DNA of 64,000 nt from Lysobacteraceae bacterium PS02340 (GTDB lineage Bacteria > Pseudomonadota > Gammaproteobacteria > Xanthomonadales > Xanthomonadaceae), in the NCBI GenBank assembly GCA_029959605.1, contig JASCOC010000004.1:124001-188000 (forward strand). Reading direction: 5' to 3'. The notes under the pieces were generated by a model. The model saw only the letters and a list, made by a program, of their open reading frames with translations, did not search any database and was not told where the DNA came from. The position numbers and the translations under genes are program-made. Positions 56,293-62,993 of this stretch are shown here, piece after piece (within the stretch, counting starts at the first letter, position 1; each line of letters begins with the position of its first letter).

Positions 56293-57669
56293 ATGACGTT
56301 TGAAGACCTCGGGCTGTCGCCCGCGCTGCTGCGCGCGCTCGCCGAAAACGACTACACCACGCCCACGCCGATCCAGGCGCAGGCCATTCCGCTGATCCTC
56401 GGCGGCAACGACGTCCTGGGCGGCGCCCAGACCGGTACCGGCAAGACCGCCGCGTTCGGCCTGCCGCTGCTGCAGCGTCTCGCCAAGGAGACGCCGCCCA
56501 AGGGGCCGCGCAAGCCGCGCGCGCTGATCCTGGTGCCGACCCGCGAACTCGCGGTGCAGGTCGCCGACAACCTCAAGACCTACGGCCGCCACCTGCGTCT
56601 GAACGTCACGACGATCTTCGGTGGCGCCGGCATGCAGCCGCAGATCGACAACCTGCGCCGCGGCGTGGACGTGCTGATCGCGTGCCCGGGTCGTCTGCTC
56701 GACCACATGGACAGCGGCCACGCCAAGCTCGACGCCGTCGAGGTGCTGGTGCTGGACGAAGCCGACCGCATGCTCGACATGGGCTTCCTGCCGCAGATGA
56801 AGCGCATCATGAACCGCGTGCCGAAGCAGCGTCAGACGCTGCTGTTCTCGGCCACGTTCGAGCCGCGCATCAAGGCGATGGCGCTGGAGTTCATGCGCGA
56901 TCCGCAGCAGGTGCAGGTGGCGCAGAACAGCACGATCGCCGACACCATCGCGCACCGCGCGCACCCGGTCGACAACAGCCGCAAGCGCGATCTGCTGGTC
57001 GACCTGCTGTCCAAGCGCCACACCGACCAGGTGCTGGTGTTCGGCAAGACCAAGCACGGCTGCAACCGTCTGGCCGAACAGCTGGCCGAGTCCGGTCTGC
57101 CGGCGGTCGCGATCCACGGCAACAAGAGCCAGGCGCAGCGCCAGAAGGCACTGGACATGTTCAAGTCCGGCCGCGCCCGCATCCTGGTGGCCACCGACGT
57201 CGCCGCGCGCGGTCTCGATATTCCGAATCTGCCGCTGGTGATCAACCACGATCTGCCGATGGTCGCCGAGGACTACGTGCACCGCATCGGCCGCACCGGT
57301 CGCAACGGTTCGACGGGTGAGGCGCTGTCGCTGGTGTCGCCGGAAGAGGGCGGTCTGCTGCGCCAGATCCAGCGCATGCTCAAGGCCGAGATCGACCTGA
57401 CCGCCGTGCCCGGCTTCGAGCCGAGCCAGCCGGTGCGTCTCGACACGCCGATCCCGAAGAACGGTGGCGGTCAGCGTCGCCAGCCGGCCGGTGGCCGTCC
57501 GGGCGCACGCATGGGCGAGCAGAAGCCGGGTGGCGAGCGCGCACCGCGCAAGCCGGGCAACCGCGGCCACGGCAAGCCGGCGGACCGCAGCGCACACGCG
57601 CATGCGGGCCCGAAGCAGCACCGTCCGGGTGCCGGCCGTCCGCAGGAACGCCGCGACAGCCGCGCGTGA
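56293..57669 (+). CDS. rhlE: DEAD-box RNA helicase, RhlE type
   Basis: 458 residues from ATG 56293 (AAGGAG, eight-base spacing). Helicase motifs in order: Q motif YTTPTPIQAQAIPLILGGND, I AQTGTGKTAAFGLPLLQRL, Ia PTRELAVQVADNLKTYGRH, Ib PGRLLDHM, II VLVLDEADRMLDMGFLPQM, III SATFEPRI, IV-V VLVFGKTKHGCNRLAEQ and VATDVAARGLDIPNLPLVIN, VI HRIGRTGRNGSTG. The C-terminal 85 residues are a Gly/Arg/Pro/Lys-rich tail (GGQRRQPAGGRPGARMGEQK) typical of RhlE. It unwinds RNA in ribosome assembly and mRNA decay. Terminator follows at 57725. Confidence 0.95.
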   Translation: MTFEDLGLSPALLRALAENDYTTPTPIQAQAIPLILGGNDVLGGAQTGTGKTAAFGLPLLQRLAKETPPKGPRKPRALILVPTRELAVQVADNLKTYGRHLRLNVTTIFGGAGMQPQIDNLRRGVDVLIACPGRLLDHMDSGHAKLDAVEVLVLDEADRMLDMGFLPQMKRIMNRVPKQRQTLLFSATFEPRIKAMALEFMRDPQQVQVAQNSTIADTIAHRAHPVDNSRKRDLLVDLLSKRHTDQVLVFGKTKHGCNRLAEQLAESGLPAVAIHGNKSQAQRQKALDMFKSGRARILVATDVAARGLDIPNLPLVINHDLPMVAEDYVHRIGRTGRNGSTGEALSLVSPEEGGLLRQIQRMLKAEIDLTAVPGFEPSQPVRLDTPIPKNGGGQRRQPAGGRPGARMGEQKPGGERAPRKPGNRGHGKPADRSAHAHAGPKQHRPGAGRPQERRDSRA

Positions 57670-57724
57670 TGCAGGGCGCGGCGCGGGCCTGACGGTCCGG
57701 GGCGTGTTCGATCCGCGTTGATGG

Positions 57725-57750
57725 AAAAGGCCGCCTTCGGGCGGCCTTTT
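57725..57750 (+). terminator. Intrinsic terminator after rhlE
   Basis: AAAAGGCCGCC (57725-57735) and GGCGGCCTTTT (57740-57750) with loop TTCG, followed by T and C. Lies 56 bases past the rhlE stop. TTCG loops are typical of stable terminators. Confidence 0.9.
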
Positions 57751-57836
57751 TCTGTTCCGGCGCTGGCGCAACGCTGATGTCGGGTTACATCGCCGCTGAC
57801 TCTTCAGGCCCCGGATGTATCAGATGCTGCATGACC

Positions 57837-58080
57837 AAAGCCCTCCCCCGCATGCGGGGGAGGGTTGGGTGGGGGCAACCCCTCAGGCGACGGCGCCCTT
57901 GATGCGCGCGCTGCTGGCGTCCGCGCGTCCGCTTTGAGCGCTCCGAGCTTGGCGCCCATTGGAACCGTGCGTCGCGACGTTTGGCCGCGCGGGTCGTTTG
58001 ATCTCCGCCCTGACACTTCGCCCCCACCCAACCCTCCACCCGTGAGGGGCGCATTGCCCCGCGCACGGGGGAGGGCTTCG
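57837..58080. repeat. Paired G/C-rich inverted repeats downstream of rhlE
   Basis: The left copy CCAAAGCCCTCCCCCGCATG then CGGGGGAGGGTTGGGTGGGG (57837-57876) reappears inverted on the right as CCCCCACCCAACCCTCCACC (58021-58040) and GCGCACGGGGGAGGGCTTCG (58061-58080). The left copy has its own inner hairpin CCCTCCCCCGC/GCGGGGGAGGG; the right has an insertion of about 20 bases. About 140 bases of unrelated sequence separate them. No gene is supported in the whole 57670-58148 stretch. Confidence 0.8.
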
Positions 58081-58103
58081 GCGTGCAAGCTGCAGCCACA
58101 ACG

Positions 58104-58128
58104 CAAAAGGCCGCCTTTCGGCGGCCTT
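58104..58128 (-). terminator. Intrinsic terminator after the first NlpC/P60 gene
   Basis: On the minus strand AAGGCCGCC (58128-58120) pairs with GGCGGCCTT (58115-58107) over a four-base loop and is followed by TT and a short tail. Lies 21 bases beyond the stop at 58149. Confidence 0.8.
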
Positions 58129-58148
58129 CTCGCATCGGGCGACAGCCC

Positions 58149-58796
58149 TCAGACGCCGGCGACGCGGCGTGCGGACTTGAAGCGGGTAGCCCAGTAGCCC
58201 GAGTCCAGCTCGGAGACCATCACGTCCTTGCCGCTGCGCGGAGCGTGCACGAAGCGGCCGTCGCCCAGATAGATACCGACGTGGTCGATGCGGTTGCCGC
58301 GGCGGCCGAAGAACACCAGATCGCCGGCGGTCAGGGCGGTGCGCTCGACGCGCTCGCCGTTCTGCGCCATGTCGCGGGAGACGCGCGGCAGGTCGATGCC
58401 CAGCGCGGTGCGGAACACATAACCCACCAGACCGCTGCAGTCGAAGCCGCTGTCCGGGCTGGAGCCGCCCCAGCGGTACGGGGTGCCGATGAAGCTCAGG
58501 GCGCGCTTGAGCAGGCCCTCGACGCGGCCGTCGGCCTGGACCGGCTTGTCGACGTCCATCGCGATCAGCTGGTTGATGTCGCTGGCCAACAGCATTTCGG
58601 GCTGGGCGAGCTGCGCGGTGGGCGTGGTGAGCGCGCGGGCGACCGAGGTGGTCGCTTCGATCTGGTCGGCGGAGTCGCCGGCGAGGCCGGGGCCTGCGAA
58701 AACGGGTGCTGCGGAGAAGGCGAGGACACTTGCGACGAGGGCAGTGCGAAGGCGGCTGTGGCGTTTGGCGCGAGCGCCTGGCGTTGCGTCTGTCAT
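58149..58796 (-). CDS. Exported NlpC/P60 cell-wall hydrolase
   Basis: 215 residues from ATG 58796 (a GTG at 58802 is possible). Signal peptide LRTALVASVLAFSAAPVFAG. After a linker (about 30-90) comes the NlpC/P60 domain: LKRALSFIGTPYRWGGSSPD, catalytic Cys in GFDCSGLVGYVF, LTAGDLVFFGRRGNRIDHVG with the His, and IYLGDGRFVHAPRSGKDVMV. The family cleaves D-Glu-meso-DAP bonds in murein. It has two residues conserved with E. coli Spr/MepS type enzymes. Tandem with the lipoprotein NlpC gene at 59157, but separated by 360 bases with an AT-rich segment containing its promoter. Confidence 0.93.
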   Translation of the reverse strand: MTDATPGARAKRHSRLRTALVASVLAFSAAPVFAGPGLAGDSADQIEATTSVARALTTPTAQLAQPEMLLASDINQLIAMDVDKPVQADGRVEGLLKRALSFIGTPYRWGGSSPDSGFDCSGLVGYVFRTALGIDLPRVSRDMAQNGERVERTALTAGDLVFFGRRGNRIDHVGIYLGDGRFVHAPRSGKDVMVSELDSGYWATRFKSARRVAGV

Positions 58797-58807
58797 CGTC
58801 ACGTGGG

Positions 58808-58858
58808 TTTCACATTGTCGCGGACCAGCGGGGGAAGCTACCGGACGGGAATGTGAAA
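58808..58858 (-). promoter_or_regulatory. Inverted repeat TTTCACATT/AATGTGAAA in the leader
   Basis: TTTCACATT (58808-58816) and AATGTGAAA (58850-58858) are perfect inverted nine-base arms around 33 mostly GC bases, 12 bases before the NlpC gene start. It could fold as a structured leader or bind a dimeric regulator. The flanking DNA is clearly less GC-rich than the rest of the window. Confidence 0.45.
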
Positions 58859-58861
58859 GTT

Positions 58862-58890
58862 GTTAAACAAAAATTAATGAATGCGTACAA
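58862..58890 (-). promoter_or_regulatory. Candidate sigma70 promoter for the NlpC/P60 gene
   Basis: On the minus strand TTGTAC (58890-58885) and TTTAAC (58867-58862) are separated by 17 bases in an AT-rich stretch. The start point would fall near 58855, inside the first arm of the inverted repeat. Confidence 0.45.
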
Positions 58891-59156
58891 GTCCTCGTTT
58901 TTGAACAGAAATCGGTGAAGAGCATGTGGAGAAATCGTGTCGCGCTTCAGTCCCGAGGCATGGACGATCGGCGTTGCAGCCACGCTGTGAAAAGGTGAAT
59001 GCGGGTCTGGATGAACGAGGTACCGACAGATTGCAGGGCGGCGTCAAAGACGAACGAATCTGCGTGTCATCGATCCGATTCGAGCGCACCGACTGCCCGG
59101 TGCATCGGGCGACGCCTTCGCGACACCCGTGGCTCGCGCCCCGACGGATGCATTCT

Positions 59157-59726
59157 CTAGTGAAGCACGCGCTTGGACCCGGAGTAGTTCCGCACCCAAT
59201 AGCTGCCGTCCAGATGGTCCAGACGCACGGTGCCGCCAGTACTCGGGGCGTGCACGAAGCGGCCTTCGCCGACATAGATGCCGACGTGGGTCACGCTGCC
59301 GCCGCTGCCGAAGAACACCAGATCCCCGGTGGCGAGGCGGCTGGGCTCGATCTTCGGACCCTGGTAGGCGAACAGCTCGCGGGAGGTGCGCGGCAGGCGC
59401 AGGTCGAGCATGTCGCGGAAGACGTAGTTCACCAGGCCGCTGCAGTCGAAGCCGCCCTCGGGCGTATTGCCGCCGTAGCGGTAGGGCGTGCCGACGAGGC
59501 TGATCGCCCGCATCAGCACCGCATTCGCCGCCGCCGGGTCGGCCGGGGCGACCGGTGTCAAGGTGCGGGTGGCGGCCTGCGGCTTCGCAGCGGGCGGGGT
59601 GGGGCGCACGTCGTCGCGTCCGCAGGCGGCCAGCGCGAGCGTCCCCACGAGCAGCGGAACCAGCCAGCGGCGCGCGGCGGTTGGCGCCGGCGTGCCGGAG
59701 TCCGGATAATGTGGGGTTGCTCGCAT
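59157..59726 (-). CDS. NlpC/P60 murein hydrolase lipoprotein
   Basis: 189 residues from ATG 59726. After an n-region of about 25 residues the hydrophobic stretch WLVPLLVGTLALAACG contains the lipobox (LAAC). A Pro/Ala linker leads to the NlpC/P60 core: AISLVGTPYRYGGNTPEGGF, catalytic Cys in DCSGLVNYVFRDM, LATGDLVFFGSGGSVTHVGI with His, YVGEGRFVHAPSTGG, and SYWVRNYSGSKRVL. A longer TTG-initiated frame to 59816 is less likely. It cuts stem peptides of murein. Divergent from slyD. Confidence 0.93.
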   Translation of the reverse strand: MRATPHYPDSGTPAPTAARRWLVPLLVGTLALAACGRDDVRPTPPAAKPQAATRTLTPVAPADPAAANAVLMRAISLVGTPYRYGGNTPEGGFDCSGLVNYVFRDMLDLRLPRTSRELFAYQGPKIEPSRLATGDLVFFGSGGSVTHVGIYVGEGRFVHAPSTGGTVRLDHLDGSYWVRNYSGSKRVLH

Positions 59727-59796
59727 GGGGCGCCCGGTCGATTGCATCGCGGCATCCTGCCCCAGCCACACCTCCTCCTCAAGCGGCGCTGCCGCG

Positions 59797-59809
59797 TTAT
59801 CCGGATAAT
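59797..59809 (+). promoter_or_regulatory. Palindrome TTATCCGGATAA and -10 hexamer in front of slyD
   Basis: TTATCCGGATAA (59797-59808) is a perfect 12-base palindrome; its right part with the next base gives GATAAT (59804-59809), a good -10, ending six bases before the slyD ATG. Transcription would start at or next to the ATG (leaderless). The 10-mer TCCGGATAAT recurs at 59701-59710, 99 bases away. Confidence 0.4.
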
Positions 59810-59815
59810 CCAGCA

Positions 59816-60295
59816 ATGAAGATCGAGAAAGACCGCGTCGTCCGTTTCCATTACAGCGTCGCCGAAGCCGGCCAGGAGCCGGTGGAGACCTCGCGCGACC
59901 GCGAGCCGCTGGCCATCCTGTTCGGCCACGGCAACATCATCCCGGGTCTGGAGAAGGCGATGGACGGCCGCGAAGCCGGCGAGACCTTCAAGGCCGACGT
60001 GACCGCGGCCGACGCCTACGGCGAGCGTCGCGACGGCATGAGCCAGCGCGTGCCCAAGAAGCACTTCGGCGACCAGAAGCTCGCCCCGGGCATGCAGGTC
60101 GTGCTGAACACCAGCTTCGGCCCGCGCGCGGTGACGATCGAGAAGATCGGCATGAGCGTGGTCGACGTGGACCTCAACCACCCGATGGCCGGCAAGGATC
60201 TGCAGTTCGACATCGAAATCGTCGACGTGCGCGAAGCTTCGGCCGAAGAAGTCGAGCACGGCCACGTGCACGGCGACGGCGGTCACCAGCACTGA
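59816..60295 (+). CDS. slyD: SlyD-type FKBP peptidyl-prolyl isomerase
   Basis: 159 residues starting MKIEKDRVVRFHYSVAEAGQ. The FKBP fold with the inserted IF domain is clear: PLAILFGHGNIIPGLEKAMD, ADVTAADAYGERRDGMSQRV, then the PMAGKDLQFDIEIVDVREA C-terminal strand. The tail EVEHGHVHGDGGHQH is His-rich, as in SlyD, where it binds Ni2+/Zn2+ and supplies hydrogenase and other metalloenzymes. Cytoplasmic chaperone and prolyl isomerase. No ribosome site; a -10 lies directly upstream. Confidence 0.93.
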   Translation: MKIEKDRVVRFHYSVAEAGQEPVETSRDREPLAILFGHGNIIPGLEKAMDGREAGETFKADVTAADAYGERRDGMSQRVPKKHFGDQKLAPGMQVVLNTSFGPRAVTIEKIGMSVVDVDLNHPMAGKDLQFDIEIVDVREASAEEVEHGHVHGDGGHQH

Positions 60296-60355
60296 GATCG
60301 GGCGCAGCCGCCGGCAGTGACGCTGGCGGCGCTTTGACATCGCGAGGACCGCAGG

Positions 60356-61591
60356 ATGCACACGCAGGCCGCGCTCGGACCGGTCCCCACCGGTCAGCGT
60401 CTCGAGGTGATGGACGTGCTGCGCGGCATCGCGCTGCTCGGCGTGTTCGTGATGAACATCGAATGGTTCAACCGGCCGATGCAGCAGATGGGGTCGGGTA
60501 TTCCGGTCGATGCGACCGGGCTCGACCATGCGGTCGCGTGGGTCGTGCACGTGTTCGTGGCCGGCAAGTTCTGGACGATGTTCTCGCTGCTGTTCGGCAT
60601 GGGCTTCGTGCTGATGAGCGGGCGCATCGCCGCCGCCGGGCTGTCGGTGGAGCGCGTCTATCTGCGCCGGATGGCGGCGCTGTTTCTGTTCGGCGTCGCG
60701 CACATCGTGCTGCTGTGGCCAGGCGACATCCTGCATACCTATGCGATCGCCGGCGCGATCCTGATGGCGATGCGTGCGGTCGCGCCGAAATGGCAGCTGG
60801 TGACCGGCCTGCTGCTGTACGCCGGCATCGCGGCCTTCTATCTGTTGTTCGCAGCGGTGATGTTCGTGCTGCCCGAATCCGCGCTGGCCGAGATGTCCGC
60901 GCCGATCGCGGCCAGCGCCGAGCGCGCGGCGAGTATCTATCCCGATGGCGGCTTCGGCGCGGTGCTCGTGCAGCGCGTCAGCGATTACGCGCAGATCGGC
61001 CTGATGGGCCAGACGATGATGGTGCCGATGGTGCTGGGCGTATTCCTCGTCGGCAGCTGGCTGATGTCCGGCGGCTGGCTGCAGGCGCCGGCCGCGCAGC
61101 GCCGGTTCTGGTGGCGTCTGCTGGCGATCACGTTGCCGACGGGTCTGGTGTTCACCGCGCTCGCGGTCTCCGTCGGCACGACGTTCTCGCTCGGTGCGAT
61201 GGATGCGCGCGGCATTCTGGCGCAGGGGGTGATGCTGTGCGGTGCGCTGCCGATGTCGCTGGCCTATGTCGCGCTGATCGTGCTCGCGTGGAGCAGCGGT
61301 GCGGGCGCGCGCGTACTCGGCGTGTTCGCGCCGGTCGGGCGCATGGCGCTGACGCACTATCTCGCGCAGTCGCTGATCTGCTCGCTGCTGTTCTACGGCT
61401 ACGGCTTCGGCCTGTTCGGCGATCTGGGCCGCGCGGCGCAGACGGGGATCGTGCTGGGCGTGTTCGCGCTGCAGATCGGGATCAGCCATGCGTGGCTGTC
61501 GCATCACCGCTATGGACCGATGGAATGGACCTGGCGCTGGCTGACCTATGGACGCCGTCCGGGTTGGCGGCGCATCCCCGCGCTGCCGTGA
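60356..61591 (+). CDS. DUF418 family inner-membrane protein
   Basis: 411 residues with about eight to ten helices. RLEVMDVLRGIALLGVFVMN is the N-terminal DUF418 motif, followed by FWTMFSLLFGMGFVLMSGRI and RRMAALFLFGVAHIVLLWPG. The C-terminal PVGRMALTHYLAQSLICSLL and YGPMEWTWRWLTYGRRP are the standard DUF418 end (YkfA-like/YeiB family). The role is unknown, possibly acyl or small-molecule transport like distantly related acyltransferase-3 proteins. Start ATG 60356 lies 60 bases after slyD. Confidence 0.93.
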   Translation: MHTQAALGPVPTGQRLEVMDVLRGIALLGVFVMNIEWFNRPMQQMGSGIPVDATGLDHAVAWVVHVFVAGKFWTMFSLLFGMGFVLMSGRIAAAGLSVERVYLRRMAALFLFGVAHIVLLWPGDILHTYAIAGAILMAMRAVAPKWQLVTGLLLYAGIAAFYLLFAAVMFVLPESALAEMSAPIAASAERAASIYPDGGFGAVLVQRVSDYAQIGLMGQTMMVPMVLGVFLVGSWLMSGGWLQAPAAQRRFWWRLLAITLPTGLVFTALAVSVGTTFSLGAMDARGILAQGVMLCGALPMSLAYVALIVLAWSSGAGARVLGVFAPVGRMALTHYLAQSLICSLLFYGYGFGLFGDLGRAAQTGIVLGVFALQIGISHAWLSHHRYGPMEWTWRWLTYGRRPGWRRIPALP

Positions 61592-61738
61592 GAATCTGTC
61601 CAATATCCTGCTGCGCTTGTCGGAAGGCGCGCGTGCGGTGCCCGCAGTGCTCACGTACCCAGCGTACGCTGCGCCTCCTGCGATGCGCCACGCGCCATCC
61701 GGCTGCGCTCGCGACGGATCCTGAACAGATTCAGAGGG
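61592..61738. repeat. Intergenic imperfect palindrome between DUF418 and DadA-like genes
   Basis: AATCTGTCCAATATCC (61593-61608) at the left matches, inverted, GGATCCTGAACAGATT (61717-61732) at the right. The interior is also roughly self-complementary (GGAAGGCGCGCGTGCGGTGC against GCGATGCGCCACGCGCCATCC) around GTAC-CCAGC-GTAC. No gene is visible in the gap of 154 bases. Confidence 0.75.
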
Positions 61739-61745
61739 CGCCGGC

Positions 61746-62993
61746 TTGAAAGCGCGGGACGACGTGCTGATCGTCGGCGGCGGGGTCATCGGCCTCGCCA
61801 GCGGCATCGCGCTGCTGCAGGCCGGCCGCGGCGTGCGTGTGCTCGAGGCCGGCACTGCGGGCTGCGGCAGTTCGCACGGCAACTGCGGCACGATCACCCC
61901 GAGCCACGCTGCGCCACTGGCCGCGCCCGGCACGGTGGCCAAGGCGCTGCGCTGGATGCTGATGCCCGACGCGCCGTTCCGGGTGAGCCCGCGCGTCGAC
62001 CCGGCGCTGTGGCGCTGGATGATCGGCTTCGCGCGCCACTGCAACCGGCCCGACTGGCTGCACGCGATGCGCGCGCGTTCGACGATTCTCGAAGCCTCGC
62101 GCGCGGCGTTTCCGGCGTGGCTGGAGACGCTGGACATCGACTGCGAGTTCGAGGCCTCCGGCGTCGATTACATCTACCGCGACTGCGCCGATTTCGACGC
62201 GTTCGAGGACGAGGCCACGCAATTGCGCGCGCTGGGCGTCGCGGTCGAGCGCATCGACGGCGCCGACTATCTGCGTCAGGAGCCTGCATTGCGCGAAGGC
62301 GTGGTCGGCGCGATCCGCTTTCCCGGCGATGCGCGTCTGCGTCCCGATCGCTACGTCGCAGGTCTCGCACGTGCGTTCCGCGCGCTGGGCGGCGAACTGG
62401 TCGAGCACTGCGAGGTGCGTTCGATCGAGGAGACCGGCGATGGCGTGCGCGTGGACACCCGCCAGGGTGTGTTCGCGGGGCGCGATCTGCTGCTCGCGAC
62501 CGGCGCCTGGTCGCCGCTGCTCGCGAAGTCGCTGCGATTGCGCGTGCCGGTGCAGCCGGGCAAGGGCTACTCGATCACGTACTCGCGTCCTTCGATCGTG
62601 CCGCGCACGCCGATGGTGCTGCACGAACGCAGCGTCTGCGTGACCGTGTGGGACAGTGGGTTCCGGCTCGGCAGCACGATGGAGTTCTCCGGCTACGACC
62701 GCTCGCTCAACCGCGTGCGCCTCGATGCGCTGGAGCGCGCGGCGCGCGAATACCTGTACGAACCGGTCGGTCCGGTGCGCGAGGAAGAGTGGTACGGCTG
62801 GCGCCCCGTGAGCGTGGACGACGTGCCGATCCTCGGCCTCGCACCCGGTCATCGTCACCTCTGGCTCGCGACCGGGCATGGCATGCTCGGGGTCAGCATG
62901 AGCGTGGCGACCGGACACCTGATGAGCGACCTGATCTGCGGGCTACCGCCGCGCTTCGACCCTGCGCCCTACGCGCCGGCGCGGTTCGCATGA
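61746..62993 (+). CDS. FAD-dependent D-amino-acid dehydrogenase-like oxidoreductase
   Basis: 415 residues from a TTG at 61746, the only start leaving the FAD motif DDVLIVGGGVIGLASGIALL complete. GCGSSHGNCGTITPSHAAPL and VDPALWRWMIGFARHCN are DadA/hydroxyproline-dehydrogenase-like; the C-terminal GWRPVSVDDVPILGLAPGH and GHGMLGVSMSVATGHLMSDL are shared by this DAO group. It likely oxidises D-amino acids or a D-hydroxyproline-type substrate and passes electrons to the respiratory chain. Overlaps the following glutathione reductase by ATGA, so they form one unit. Confidence 0.88.
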   Translation: MKARDDVLIVGGGVIGLASGIALLQAGRGVRVLEAGTAGCGSSHGNCGTITPSHAAPLAAPGTVAKALRWMLMPDAPFRVSPRVDPALWRWMIGFARHCNRPDWLHAMRARSTILEASRAAFPAWLETLDIDCEFEASGVDYIYRDCADFDAFEDEATQLRALGVAVERIDGADYLRQEPALREGVVGAIRFPGDARLRPDRYVAGLARAFRALGGELVEHCEVRSIEETGDGVRVDTRQGVFAGRDLLLATGAWSPLLAKSLRLRVPVQPGKGYSITYSRPSIVPRTPMVLHERSVCVTVWDSGFRLGSTMEFSGYDRSLNRVRLDALERAAREYLYEPVGPVREEEWYGWRPVSVDDVPILGLAPGHRHLWLATGHGMLGVSMSVATGHLMSDLICGLPPRFDPAPYAPARFA

